Numbered from the stretch's first letter, positions 15,531-25,077 are shown. The stretch is DNA of 64,000 bases from Streptomyces lasiicapitis (GCF_014646335.1 NZ_BMNG01000010.1:62001-126000), one strand, 5' to 3'. The notes: a model not told the origin generated them from the letters alone. A program made the numbers and translations.

Positions 15531-16919
15531 TCAGCGCTCCGCGCAGGCGTCCCCGATCGCCTCGTCCAGAATCGTCAGGCCGAGCGACAGCTCCTCCTCC
15601 GTGGCGGTCAGGGGCGGCGCGATCCGGAAGACTCCGCCCATGCCGGGAAGCTGCACGATGTTCATGTGCAGGCCGAGTTCGAGGCAGCGGCGGGTGACGC
15701 GGGCGCCCAGTTCGTCGGAGCTGTGCTTCGTCTCGCGGTCGGTGACGAGTTCGAGTCCGGCGAGGAGGCCCCGGCCGCGGATGTCGCCGACGACCGCGTG
15801 CCGCCCGGCGATGTCCTCCAGTCCGGCGCGCAGGAACGTGCCGAGCGACCGCGCTCGTTCGTCGAGCTTGTCGGCGGTCAGGACGTCGAGGACGGTGTTG
15901 CCGACGGCGGCCACCAGCGGGTCGGCGACGTGCGTGGTGAAGAACAGGAACCCGCGGTCGTACGCTTCCTGCTCGATCTCGGCGCTGGTGAGCACGGCGG
16001 CGAGAGGCAGCCCGGCGCCGAGTGTCTTGGACAGCGTGAGGATGTCGGGGACGACGCCGTCGCGCTCGAAGGCGTACCAGGTCCCGGTACGGCACAGGCC
16101 GGTCTGCGCCTCGTCGAGGATCAACAGCATGCCGCGCTCACGGCACTTGGCCTGCAGGGCCGCGAAATATCCCACCGGCGGCTCGATGATTCCGCCCGAG
16201 CTGAGAATCGGCTCGACCAGGCATGCGGCCAGGCTGCCGGTCGACTGGGCGTCGATCAGGTCGAAGGCGAAGTCGAGCTGGCGGCGCCAGTCCAGCGCGC
16301 CGTCGGCCGTGGTGAAGTCGGGCCGGTAGGTGTTCGGCACGGGGATGGCGAAGTTGCCGGGCGCGCCGGGGCCGTAGCCCTTGCGGCCCGCGCTGTACGT
16401 GGCGGACGCGGCGGCCTGCGTCATGCCGTGCCAGGACCGCGCGAACGAGACGATCTCGTGCTTGCCGGTGACGAGCTTGGCCATCCGGATGGCGGCCTCG
16501 TTGGACTCGGCGCCGGTCGTGAGCAGCAGGGCCTTCTCCAGCGGCGCGGGCAGCGTCTCGGCGAGGCGCCTGGCCAGGTCGACCACAGGGCGGCTGAGCA
16601 TGCCGCTGTAGAGGTGGTCGAGGGTGGCGACCTGCCGCTGGACGGTCGCGACGATCTCCGGGTGCGAGTGGCCGAGGATCGCGCTCATCTGGCCGGAGGT
16701 GAAGTCGAGGATCTTCCGGCCGTCCGCGGTGAACAGGAAACTCCCGGCGGCGCGGTCGATGATCTCGCGGGTGAAGTCGCCGCCGTAGCGGACGAGGTGC
16801 CGGTCGGCGTCGGCCCAGAAGGCGGCGGCCGAGCGCGAGGCGGTGGACGCCGCGGCGGGGTACGACGGGGTGGCGGACGGCAGGTCGGCGGACACGGGGG
16901 CGGGGGTCGAAGCAGCCAT
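15531..16919 (-). CDS. dgdA: Class III PLP enzyme, 2,2-dialkylglycine decarboxylase type
   Basis: Fold type I PLP enzyme of 462 residues. The Schiff-base lysine lies in ILTLSKTLGAGLPLAAV, and the cofactor aspartate in LILDEAQTGLCRTG. The C-terminal block NIVQLPGMGGVFRIAPP is nearly diagnostic of 2,2-dialkylglycine decarboxylase. That enzyme couples oxidative decarboxylation of dialkylglycines to transamination of pyruvate. General class III aminotransferases usually differ in this block. It is divergent from a LysR regulator, as in the dgdA-dgdR locus of Burkholderia. ATG 16919 is the first good start of the coding pattern. Confidence 0.85.
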   Translation of the reverse strand: MAASTPAPVSADLPSATPSYPAAASTASRSAAAFWADADRHLVRYGGDFTREIIDRAAGSFLFTADGRKILDFTSGQMSAILGHSHPEIVATVQRQVATLDHLYSGMLSRPVVDLARRLAETLPAPLEKALLLTTGAESNEAAIRMAKLVTGKHEIVSFARSWHGMTQAAASATYSAGRKGYGPGAPGNFAIPVPNTYRPDFTTADGALDWRRQLDFAFDLIDAQSTGSLAACLVEPILSSGGIIEPPVGYFAALQAKCRERGMLLILDEAQTGLCRTGTWYAFERDGVVPDILTLSKTLGAGLPLAAVLTSAEIEQEAYDRGFLFFTTHVADPLVAAVGNTVLDVLTADKLDERARSLGTFLRAGLEDIAGRHAVVGDIRGRGLLAGLELVTDRETKHSSDELGARVTRRCLELGLHMNIVQLPGMGGVFRIAPPLTATEEELSLGLTILDEAIGDACAER

Positions 16920-17009
16920 GCCCCCGACGGTAGGGCGCGCCCGAGCGACACGTCCATCAAACAATTCCGGCTTTCCTGTTCGGCGGAACCGCACAAGAAT
17001 GAGCGCGTG

Positions 17010-17915
17010 ATGAATCCCTGGAGACTGCGGCTGCTGAGCCAGCTCGACACGCTGGGTACGGTCCGGGCGGTCGCCCAGGCCGCCAATCTGAGCCCGTCGA
17101 GCGTGTCGCAGCAGCTCGCCGTGCTCGAATCCGAGACGCGCACCCAGCTCATCGAACGGACGGGACGCCGCGTGCGGCTGACCTCGGCCGGGCTGATCCT
17201 GGCCCGGAGGGCGCGGGCGATCCTCGATCACATGGACAGCGTCGAGGCGGAGCTGCGCGGATTCGGCGAGGAACCGGCGGGACTCGTGCGGCTCGGCGCG
17301 TTCCAGAGCGCGATCCACACCATGGCAGTGCCGGCGGTGACCCGGCTCGCGCGCGAGCATCCGCACCTCGACGTCGAGCTCCTGGAGCTGGAGCCGCACG
17401 CGAGCCTGCCCGCGCTGCGGGGCGGTGACGCGGACGTCATCATCACGACCACGGACTTCGACGAGCTGCCGCTGGGCCCGGACCTGGATCTCGTACCGCT
17501 GGCCACGGACCCGGTCGTCCTTGTGGTGCCGCCCGACCATCCCGCGGCCGGGCGTGGTGCCGTGGACCTCGCGGCGTACGCGGACGAGCCGTGGGCGTTC
17601 GACATTCCGCAGTCGTACATGGCGAATCTCGCGCTGCGACTGTGCCGTCAGTCGGGGTTCGAGCCGCGGGTGGTGTGCCGGTTCAGCAACTACATGATGA
17701 CGCTGCAGCACGTCGAGGCCGGTCTTTCGATCGCGCTGCTGCCGGACCTGGCGGTCGACCGCCGCTATCGCGTCGCCACCAGGGAGCTGGCGACTCCGGT
17801 CACGCGCACCATCACGGCGGCGATCCGCCGTGGCGCGCCGCCTCGCGCGGCGGTGCGCGTCGTCCTGGACGCGCTGCGCCACCAGCCGGACCTGCCGCCG
17901 CCGGGTCCGGAGTGA
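17010..17915 (+). CDS. LysR-family regulator, divergent from dgdA-like gene
   Basis: LysR-type regulator of 301 residues. The HTH near the N-terminus reads GTVRAVAQAANLSPSSVSQQLAVLE, followed by the linker helix and a periplasmic-binding-like effector domain (about 90-295). The tandem GTG ATG makes either 17007 or 17010 the start. Transcription is divergent from the dialkylglycine-decarboxylase-like gene with about 90 bp between, the usual layout for a LysR regulator and its target. The effector is probably an amino acid related to the enzyme's substrate. Confidence 0.9.
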   Translation: MNPWRLRLLSQLDTLGTVRAVAQAANLSPSSVSQQLAVLESETRTQLIERTGRRVRLTSAGLILARRARAILDHMDSVEAELRGFGEEPAGLVRLGAFQSAIHTMAVPAVTRLAREHPHLDVELLELEPHASLPALRGGDADVIITTTDFDELPLGPDLDLVPLATDPVVLVVPPDHPAAGRGAVDLAAYADEPWAFDIPQSYMANLALRLCRQSGFEPRVVCRFSNYMMTLQHVEAGLSIALLPDLAVDRRYRVATRELATPVTRTITAAIRRGAPPRAAVRVVLDALRHQPDLPPPGPE

Positions 17916-18060
17916 GCCGTCGAGTCCGTGCGAACGCGGCTTGTCCCACCCCTTGATCTCTTCGTTTCGCAGGTGCACGCTCGGTGACCGCGTCGACGGC
18001 TTAGAGTTCTTGTTGATCTTCCCCGCGCGAGCCGCGCAACCCGCCGAGATTGGACGATGG

Positions 18061-20445
18061 ATGAACGTACGCCGGAATGGAACGTTCGGCGCGACGACGG
18101 GAGTTGACCGTTCGCCCGGGTCCGAACCGGGTGCGAAGTCGGATGTGAAGTCGGATGCTAAGTCGGATGCGCCCGGTCTCGGGCGGCGTCGGTTCCTCGG
18201 TTACGTCCTCGCCGCTCCGACCCTGGTGACCGCCGCCGAAATCGGACCGGCGGCGCCGACGGCGGACGCGGCGGAGATTCCGTCGGTGGAGATCACCGAA
18301 CTGGTCGACCTCAACGACGTGATGACCCTCGCGGCGCTGCCCACCTCGAACCTGATCACGATCGAGGTCCACAAGGACGGCACCGTCTCGTTCGCCCTGC
18401 CACGGGCCGAGGTGGGGCAAGGCATCACGACGTCGACGGCCATGCTGATCGCCGAGGAGCTGGACGTACCGCTCGACCGGGTGCGGGTCACGTTGGCCGA
18501 CGCGCGGCCGGAGTTGCTGTTCAACCAGCTCACCGGCGCGTCCAACACCACGATCTCGACGTATACGCCGATCCGGGTCGCCGCCGCCGTCGCCCGGGGC
18601 CGGCTCCTGCGGGCCGCGGCGATCGCGCTCGACGCCGCCATCACCGATCTCACGCTCAAGGCCGGGGTCATCACCGACCTCGTGGGCGGCAGCATCGGCA
18701 TCGGTGAACTCGCCGAGAAGGCCGCGAGCGGCAAGGCGCAGCGGGTGTCCGTGGACCTCAAGGAACGCGAGCAGTTCAAGGTCATCGGTCGGCCGCAGAA
18801 CCGTATCGACGCGCTCGCGGCCGTCACCGGGCGCAAGAAGTTCGCGATGGACCTCGATGTCCCGGACGCCAGGCCGACCATGGTGTGCCGTCCGCCGACC
18901 ATCAACGGCAAGGTGGGCTCCGTGGCCAACCTCGACGAGGTCCGCGCCATGCCGGGCGTCAGCGATGTCGGGGTGATCTCCACCGGAGTCGCGGTGCGTG
19001 CGCGGACGTTCGGCCAGTGCATCGACGCCGTACGCGCCCTGCGGGTGTCGTGGAAGCCCGGGGCCGCGGCGGGCAAGTCCGACGAGTCCGTGCTCAAGAA
19101 GCTGCGGGCCGCCGAGCTGCCGATCGGCCTGCTGCCGCCGCTGACCCCGTCGGTGGAGGAGACGTTCACCTTCCACTTCCGCAGCAACAGCGCGCTCGAG
19201 CCCAACTGCGCGATAGCCGACGTGCGTTCGGACCGGGCGGAGATCTGGTCGGGCCTCAAGGCGCCGATCGTCGCCAAGCAGGCCATCGCCGCGCGGCTCG
19301 GGCTTCCGCAGAGCGCGGTCACGGTGCATGTCACCGAGGGCGGCGGCTCGTTCGGGCGCAAGCTGTTCTTCGACGCCGCACTGGAGGCCGCCGAGATCTC
19401 CAAGGAGTTCGGCAAGCCCGTCAAGCTCATGTGGCACCGGGCCGACGACTCCCGCCAGGGCCGCGCCCACCCCATGGCCACCTCGCGCGTACGCGCCGCG
19501 TATCTCGGCAACACCGTGCTCGGCTTCAGGCAGCGGCACACCAGCGTCTCCACCGACCTCAGCCATGGGCTCGGCGAGGTCTTCACCGCCCTGGCCGCGA
19601 AGCTCCCGGTGGGCGACATCGGCTTCTCCCAGACCTTCTTCCACCTGTCCCAGTCGATGCCCTACAACTTCGGCACCCACAGCCGCCTGCTCAGCGAGAC
19701 CGACAAGAGCTTCAACACCGGCAGCATGCGCGGCGTCTACTCCCCCGATGTCGTGTGCGCCCGGGAGCTGATCGTCGACCGGCTCGCCGCGAAGATGGGC
19801 AAGGATCCCTTCCGGTTCCGGCGGGACTTCCTCCGCGGGGAGCGGGCGCGGGCGGTGCTTGAGAAGGTCGCCGAGGTCGGGGACTGGGGCCGTACGATGC
19901 CTGCCGGCACCGCGCAGGCAGTCGCCTTCCACTCCGAGTACCACTCGGTCAGCGCCGTCCTCGTGGAGATCGACTGCCGCCCGGAGACCGTCGACCGCCC
20001 GATCCGTGACGGCGTGACCGGACCACGCGTCACCAAGGTCGTCTTCGCCGTGGACGTCGGCCTCACCGTCAACCCGCGCGGTCTGGAGGCGCAGATGATG
20101 GGCGGCGTCATGGACGGGATCGCCCAGACCCTGACCTCCAGCCTGCACCTGCGCGACGGGCACTTCCTGGAGGCGAGCTGGGACAACTACTTCTACACCC
20201 GGCAGTGGAACACACCGCCCGAGCTGAAGATCATCGTCATGCCGTCCACCACGGACGAGCCCGGCGGTGCCGGAGAGCTCGCCGTCGCCGCGTCGATGGC
20301 CGCGGTCGCGTGCGCCTACGGACGCGCGACGGGCACCATGCCGACCAGCTTCCCGATCAACCACGGCACGCTCTCCTTCGTACCGAAGCCGACCGTCCCG
20401 CCCGTCCCCGCGTCCCCCACCGACGGCCTGGACCACGTCCGTTGA
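18061..20445 (+). CDS. Tat-exported molybdenum hydroxylase large subunit (IorB-like)
   Basis: Molybdopterin-binding catalytic subunit of the xanthine oxidase family, 794 residues, of the aldehyde/isoquinoline oxidoreductase type. A twin-arginine signal (GRRRFLGYVLAAP) lies near residue 43, after a Lys/Ser/Asp-repeat leader. An N-terminal domain contains RAEVGQGITTSTAML. Mo-site segments are GGGSFGRK and, near the C-terminus, DEPGGAGELAVAAS with the catalytic Glu. The small [2Fe-2S] subunit follows 54 bp downstream. There is no FAD-subunit gene, which is usual for the Tat-exported IorAB type. The substrate could be an aldehyde or N-heterocycle. Confidence 0.9.
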   Translation: MNVRRNGTFGATTGVDRSPGSEPGAKSDVKSDAKSDAPGLGRRRFLGYVLAAPTLVTAAEIGPAAPTADAAEIPSVEITELVDLNDVMTLAALPTSNLITIEVHKDGTVSFALPRAEVGQGITTSTAMLIAEELDVPLDRVRVTLADARPELLFNQLTGASNTTISTYTPIRVAAAVARGRLLRAAAIALDAAITDLTLKAGVITDLVGGSIGIGELAEKAASGKAQRVSVDLKEREQFKVIGRPQNRIDALAAVTGRKKFAMDLDVPDARPTMVCRPPTINGKVGSVANLDEVRAMPGVSDVGVISTGVAVRARTFGQCIDAVRALRVSWKPGAAAGKSDESVLKKLRAAELPIGLLPPLTPSVEETFTFHFRSNSALEPNCAIADVRSDRAEIWSGLKAPIVAKQAIAARLGLPQSAVTVHVTEGGGSFGRKLFFDAALEAAEISKEFGKPVKLMWHRADDSRQGRAHPMATSRVRAAYLGNTVLGFRQRHTSVSTDLSHGLGEVFTALAAKLPVGDIGFSQTFFHLSQSMPYNFGTHSRLLSETDKSFNTGSMRGVYSPDVVCARELIVDRLAAKMGKDPFRFRRDFLRGERARAVLEKVAEVGDWGRTMPAGTAQAVAFHSEYHSVSAVLVEIDCRPETVDRPIRDGVTGPRVTKVVFAVDVGLTVNPRGLEAQMMGGVMDGIAQTLTSSLHLRDGHFLEASWDNYFYTRQWNTPPELKIIVMPSTTDEPGGAGELAVAASMAAVACAYGRATGTMPTSFPINHGTLSFVPKPTVPPVPASPTDGLDHVR

Positions 20446-20499
20446 GCCACCCGCCGAAACAAGCCGAACACACCGAACAAGCCGAAACCAGGAGTTCCC

Positions 20500-20976
20500 G
20501 TGCCTGAGCACACGTTCCGCCTCAACGGCGAGCAGGTCACCGTCGAGGCCGCCGACGACGAGCGGCTGCTGTGGGTGCTGCGCGACATCCTCGGCGTGAC
20601 CGGGCCGAAGTACGGCTGCGGCATCAACGTCTGCAAGGCCTGCACCAGCCATGTCAACGGCAAGGCGGCCAACCCGTGCGCCATACCCGTCAAGGACCTG
20701 CGGCCCACCGACGAGGTCACCACCATCGAGGGGCTCCCCGCCACCGTGGGCGCGGATCTGCACCCGATGCAGCAGGCCTGGCTCGACCAGGACGTGGTGC
20801 AGTGCGGCTACTGCCAGCCCGGCCAGATCATGGCCGCCGTCGCACTGGTCCGCCGCGTCGCGGAGGAGGGCCGCCCGATCACCGACGCCGACCTGGACGG
20901 CCTGCGCAACATCTGCCGCTGCGGCACGTACTTCCGCATCCGTGAGGCGGTCAGGGCGGGCGCCGAGAAGATGTGA
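20500..20976 (+). CDS. [2Fe-2S] subunit of the molybdenum hydroxylase (IorA-like)
   Basis: Electron-transfer subunit of 158 residues. The plant-ferredoxin-type cluster is in YGCGINVCKACTSHVNG with a fourth Cys in ANPCAIP. The second cluster uses QCGYCQPGQI and ICRCGTYFRI. Length and Cys spacing match IorA/CoxS. GTG at 20500 has a GGAG ribosome site 5 bp upstream. It lacks its own signal and would be exported bound to the Tat-carrying large subunit. Confidence 0.94.
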   Translation: MPEHTFRLNGEQVTVEAADDERLLWVLRDILGVTGPKYGCGINVCKACTSHVNGKAANPCAIPVKDLRPTDEVTTIEGLPATVGADLHPMQQAWLDQDVVQCGYCQPGQIMAAVALVRRVAEEGRPITDADLDGLRNICRCGTYFRIREAVRAGAEKM

Positions 20977-20998
20977 GAGGGCATCGCCGGGTGAGGGC

Positions 20999-21889
20999 TC
21001 ATGGCCGGGTGAGGACCGCGGCCGCCACGTGGTCGCGGAACCAACGGTGGCCGGGGTCCGCCGAGTTGCGCGGGTGCCAGGCCATCCCGATGTCGAGCGG
21101 TGCCAGGTCGAGGGGGATCGGGAAGGTGCGAAGACCCATGGCCTCGGTGGTGTCGGGGAGCCAGTCGGCCAGGGTGAGCGAGACGAGGTCGGTGTTGCGG
21201 GCGAGCATCATCGCGCTCGTGTGACTCGGTACGACGACGGCGACCCGGCGCCGCAGCCCGAGTTCCGCGAGCTCGTCGTCGATGAGCCCGAGCCGCTTGC
21301 CGTGCCGGGAGATGCCGATGTGGTCGGCCGCGGCGAAGCGGCGGGCGTCGATCCGCTTCCCGAAGAGCGGGTGACCCCTGCGGGCGACGCCGACCAGCGT
21401 CATGCGGGTGAGCCGGCGGGTGTGGATCTCGGGGTCCAGGTGCCCCAGGACGCCCAGTTCGACGTCGACGCGGCCCTGCCGCAGGGCGGGCCCGCCCTCC
21501 ACCGACTCCGGCAGGAAGACCACGTCCACGTGCGGGGCTTCCTTGTGGATCCGCTCGGTGAGGGGCCCGGCAAGGCCCGCGAGGACCAGGTCGGCGGCCT
21601 GCACGGTGAAGGTGCGCTGGAGATGCACGGCGTCGAATCCGGCTCCGGGCCGCAGGACGTTGTCGCAGCCGCGCAGCAACGCGGCGACCTCTTCCCGGAG
21701 TTCCAGGGCGCGCGGGGTCGGGACCATCTCCTGGCCCGCGCGCACCAGCAGCGGGTCACCGACGGCTCGGCGGAGCCGGGCCAGCGTGCGGCTGGCCGCC
21801 GCGGGGGACGTGCCGAGCCGCTCCGCGGCACGGGTCACGCTGTTCTCCCGGAGCAACGCGTCAAGGGCACGCAGCAAGTTGAGATCCAT
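20999..21889 (-). CDS. LysR-family regulator
   Basis: LysR-type regulator of 296 residues. The HTH is NSVTRAAERLGTSPAAASRTLARLRRAVGDPLL (named here by residues 17-48), typical of the NodD/PcpR-like group. The effector-binding domain follows. ATG 21889 is preferred because AGGAG lies 5 bp upstream; a TTG one codon earlier is less likely. It is convergent with the molybdenum hydroxylase genes and divergent from the NAD(P)-binding protein at 22154, its most probable target. Confidence 0.9.
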   Translation of the reverse strand: MDLNLLRALDALLRENSVTRAAERLGTSPAAASRTLARLRRAVGDPLLVRAGQEMVPTPRALELREEVAALLRGCDNVLRPGAGFDAVHLQRTFTVQAADLVLAGLAGPLTERIHKEAPHVDVVFLPESVEGGPALRQGRVDVELGVLGHLDPEIHTRRLTRMTLVGVARRGHPLFGKRIDARRFAAADHIGISRHGKRLGLIDDELAELGLRRRVAVVVPSHTSAMMLARNTDLVSLTLADWLPDTTEAMGLRTFPIPLDLAPLDIGMAWHPRNSADPGHRWFRDHVAAAVLTRP

Positions 21890-22153
21890 CAACGCTCCTG
21901 ACCTGCGTTATTACGTATGCGGCAAGGATTGTGTGCTCATCTTTGCATTGTGGCGGAATCCTTCGGCGCGGAGGGTGGAGGTGTCCGCGAAGAACGCCTC
22001 GTCCACCGTCGATGTCGTCGACCTCCCGACGCTGGGGAGCCTGACCCGGCTGCACAGCTCCGAGTTCGGCGAGTCCGGCGCCCACGGCCTGGCGTACGTC
22101 CCGCGCCCCGCCTGACCTCCACGCCCCACTTCACACAGGAGAAGAGCACAACC

Positions 22154-23038
22154 ATGATCGTCATCACCGCACCGACCAGCGCCATCGGCCGCCTCCTCGT
22201 GGACGACCTGCTCGACCGCGGGGAGCCGCTGCGTCTCGTCGCCCGCGACCCCGCGCGGCTCGAGCCGAGGGTTCGCGAGCGGGCCGAGATCGTCGAGGGC
22301 TCGCACGGCGACGCCGCCGTCATCGACCGTGCGTGTGCCGGTGCCGATGCCGTCTTCTGGCTCGCCCCGGCCGACCCCGCCGCACCCAGCGGCGAAGCGG
22401 CCTTCGTGGACTTCACTCGCCCCGCGTGCGAGGCGTTCACCCGTCACGGCGTCAAGCGCGTCGTGGGCATCTCGGCGCTCGGCCGCGGCACGCCGATGGC
22501 CGAGCGTGCGGGCCTGGTGACGGCGTCGCTGGCGATGGACGACCTGATCGGCGCCTCGGGCGTCCCCTACCGGGCCGTGGTCTGCCCGTCGTTCATGCAC
22601 AACCTGCTCCACCAGGTCGACGCCATCAAGGGCCAGGGCCTGTTCTTCACGATGGCCGACCCGGACCTGAAGAGCCCCACCGTCGCCACCCGTGACATCG
22701 CCGCCACCGCCGCACGGCTGCTGCTCGACGCAGGGTGGGGCGGGTCCGGCGAGGTCGCCTGTCTCGGGCCCGAGGACCTGTCCCCCACCGCGATAGCGCA
22801 GATCATCTCCGAGGTCCTCGGCATCGAGGTCGGCTTCCGTCAGATAACGGGAGCGGCGCTCAAGCAGCGCATGACCGGTTTCGGGATGACCGGAACGATG
22901 GCGCAGGGCATGGTCGACATGTTCGACGCCAAGAACCAGGGCCTCGACAACGCCGCTCCGCGCACCGCGGAGTCGACGACTCCGACGACGTTCCGGCAGT
23001 GGTGCGAGGAAGTCCTCAAGCCGGCCGTGACGGGCTGA
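22154..23038 (+). CDS. NmrA-like NAD(P)-binding protein
   Basis: Atypical SDR of 294 residues with an N-terminal dinucleotide loop ITAPTSAIGRLLV (GxxGxxG degenerated to APTSAIG). The strand-helix pattern continues with ADAVFWLAP and VKRVVGISALGRG. The C-terminal substrate part contains a SFMHNLLHQVDAIKGQG segment typical of NmrA/azoreductase-like proteins. Such proteins serve as quinone- or azo-reductases or as redox sensors. The gene is divergent from a LysR regulator and is followed by a good terminator. Confidence 0.88.
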   Translation: MIVITAPTSAIGRLLVDDLLDRGEPLRLVARDPARLEPRVRERAEIVEGSHGDAAVIDRACAGADAVFWLAPADPAAPSGEAAFVDFTRPACEAFTRHGVKRVVGISALGRGTPMAERAGLVTASLAMDDLIGASGVPYRAVVCPSFMHNLLHQVDAIKGQGLFFTMADPDLKSPTVATRDIAATAARLLLDAGWGGSGEVACLGPEDLSPTAIAQIISEVLGIEVGFRQITGAALKQRMTGFGMTGTMAQGMVDMFDAKNQGLDNAAPRTAESTTPTTFRQWCEEVLKPAVTG

Positions 23039-23043
23039 GTCAT

Positions 23044-23074
23044 TTCCGCGCCGATGTCATTCGTCGGCGCGGAA
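23044..23074. terminator. Rho-independent-like hairpin
   Basis: TTCCGCGCCGA (23044-23054) and TCGGCGCGGAA (23064-23074) form a perfect 11-bp stem with a 9-base loop, 6 bp after the stop of the NmrA-like gene and before the convergent HTH gene. Confidence 0.75.
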
Positions 23075-23154
23075 TTGTGTGCGGCACGCGAAAGCACCGG
23101 AATTCGAGGAAATCCACTTCATGGAGTGCGACCGAATTCACCGCCGACCGTCCG

Positions 23155-23727
23155 TCAGGCGGCGAACCCCACATTGGTGACGTACTCGTACTGCCCCCAC
23201 TGGGAACCCAGATCCACGATCTGCTCCACCCACGCCTCGTCGAGGGCCTGGTCGTCGTCGGCCGCCCAGGCCTCGACCAGTCGGTCCCAGTGGCGCACGT
23301 TCAGGCTCCGGTACTCCACGACCCGCTGGCGCGGCCTGGACACCTGGGACTGGTTGAGCGGGTGGATCTCGACCCGCGTGCCGCGGCCCTGGGCGTTCAG
23401 GCGGCCGAGGAGGTAGCGGGCCACGTTCTGGCGGCGCACCGCGCGGTAGGCGACCTCGACGCGCTCGAGGTTCTTCCTGGACGGCTTGCGCCCGCCGTCG
23501 AGCCACGCCTTGAGGGTGCGGGGGGTGACGGTGAGGCCCGCGGCGCGGGCGGCGGCGCGGGCGTGGTCCGTGCGGGTCAGGTAGTGCAGCCGGGCGAGCA
23601 GGCCTCGGGGGGCGGTGACCGGGGTGGTGAAGTAACCGGCGAGGGAGTCCAGCCGACGGGCGACGGCCTCATGGCCTTTGACGCCACGGGCGCCGTACTT
23701 CCCGAAGTCGCGATTCCGCTCCGACAC
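23155..23727 (-). CDS. HTH protein of plasmid/telomere-associated type
   Basis: Protein of 190 residues starting at a GTG (23727) after a GGAGGG ribosome site. A basic segment (about 43-100) contains ARAAGLTVTPRTLKAWLDGG followed by RKPSRKNLERVEVAYRAVRR. Its layout resembles the HTH plus basic helix of Streptomyces telomere (Tpg) and plasmid-borne regulators. The C-terminal part is Trp/Tyr-rich and acidic and ends YEYVTNVGFAA. I cannot assign it firmly; a DNA-binding regulator is the safe call. Its presence hints at old plasmid or integrative-element DNA, but no other element genes are near. Confidence 0.65.
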   Translation of the reverse strand: MSERNRDFGKYGARGVKGHEAVARRLDSLAGYFTTPVTAPRGLLARLHYLTRTDHARAAARAAGLTVTPRTLKAWLDGGRKPSRKNLERVEVAYRAVRRQNVARYLLGRLNAQGRGTRVEIHPLNQSQVSRPRQRVVEYRSLNVRHWDRLVEAWAADDDQALDEAWVEQIVDLGSQWGQYEYVTNVGFAA

Positions 23728-23931
23728 CTGTACCCACCCTCCGCGGTTGACGGGACTTCATGGACCTGTGCTGCAGCGCGGCTCAAGGCTACCGGATTGC
23801 CGGGTGGAGAGAATCAGCGATTCATTTCGGTTCTGCCAAAGTGAGCGCCTGGAGCCTTTTCCGGAACCGCGACGGCCACCGCGACCGCGACGGCCATGAC
23901 TGCGAGCGCGACCAAGGAGACCAGGACAGCC

Positions 23932-24876
23932 ATGAGCGACCCCCGCCGCATCGACATCCACCACCACCTCATCCCGCCCGACCGCGGCCGCGCCATCGCC
24001 GAGCGCGCCGTGGCCCTCGGCTGGCCCGCGCCCGCCTGGGACAAGGACAGCGCCTTGGCGATGATGGACCATCAGGCCATCGCCGTCGCCGTGCTGTCGT
24101 ACGCCGCTCCCCTCACCGCCCCCGACGACACCTCCGCGGCGCCCGCCTCGGCCCGGAGCGTCAACGAGTACACCGCCGAGCTCGTGAAGGACCGGCCGGA
24201 GCGTTTCGGCCACTTCGCCGCCCTGCCGCTGCCGGATGTCGACGCCGCCGTCGCCGAGGCCGCGTACGCCTTGGACGAACTGGGCGCCGACGGCGTCATC
24301 CTCATGTCCAACATCGGCGGCCACTACCTCGGCGAGGACGTCTTCGAGCCGCTGTGGGCCGAGTTGGACGCCCGCGGTGCCGTCGTCCTCGTCCACCCCA
24401 CCGCGCCGCCGGGACCGATGGTCCCCGGCCTGCCGTCCCCGCTGGTCGACTTCCCCCACGACACGACCCGCACCGCCCTGCACATGGCCGTCAACGGCGT
24501 ACTCGCCCGGCACCGCGAGGTGAAGGTGATCCTGCCGCACGCGGGTGGCTTCCTGCCGTACGCCGCCCAGCGCTTCGCCGCGGCCGCGCGGCTGAGCCCC
24601 GACACCACGCCGGAGAACCTCCTGGAGGACCTGCGCCGCTTCTACTTCGACACCGCGTTCAGCGCCGCACCGGCCACCCTGCCCTCGCTGCTCGCCTTCG
24701 CCGCCCCCGGGCACATCCTCTACGGCAGCGACTTCCCGATGATCCCCACGGAGTGGGCCGCCGTGCACGACACCGCTCTGGAGGAGTTCCCCCACTGGGA
24801 TCCCGGGCAGCTCCACGCCATCCACCGCGCCAACGCCGAGGCCCTCATCCCGCGGCTTGCGTCCGTCGGCTCCTGA
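23932..24876 (+). CDS. Amidohydrolase of the ACMSD-like family
   Basis: Metal-dependent TIM-barrel hydrolase or decarboxylase (amidohydrolase_2) of 314 residues. The metal ligands are in RIDIHHHLIPP near the N-terminus, VLVHPTAPPGP mid-chain, VILPHAGGFLPY and the C-terminal Asp in ILYGSDFPMIP. The family acts on aromatic or alpha-keto acids, for example ACMS or gamma-resorcylate. ATG 23932 has AGGA upstream; an in-frame ATG at 23896 would add 12 unlikely residues. It is not in an operon. Confidence 0.88.
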   Translation: MSDPRRIDIHHHLIPPDRGRAIAERAVALGWPAPAWDKDSALAMMDHQAIAVAVLSYAAPLTAPDDTSAAPASARSVNEYTAELVKDRPERFGHFAALPLPDVDAAVAEAAYALDELGADGVILMSNIGGHYLGEDVFEPLWAELDARGAVVLVHPTAPPGPMVPGLPSPLVDFPHDTTRTALHMAVNGVLARHREVKVILPHAGGFLPYAAQRFAAAARLSPDTTPENLLEDLRRFYFDTAFSAAPATLPSLLAFAAPGHILYGSDFPMIPTEWAAVHDTALEEFPHWDPGQLHAIHRANAEALIPRLASVGS

Positions 24877-25077
24877 GGTCGTTCGTCTCCCGAGGTCGTT
24901 CCTCGTTCTGTCCGGTGGGCGACGTGCCGTCGAACGTGTCGTGTACGGCACATGCATGCTCTGTCGCGCCTACAACCCCGGGTGCCGTACCGCGTGTCGA
25001 ATCCTGCGTCGACGTCCTCGCCGCCGTCGGCAGGACCGATCACGACCTCAACGGATCACGACACCAACGGAGTTCAC

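Noticed and set aside
18001..20763. 920-codon minus-strand open frame opposite the molybdenum hydroxylase
   Set aside because: The plus-strand protein has all family motifs; the opposite frame has none and low-complexity composition.
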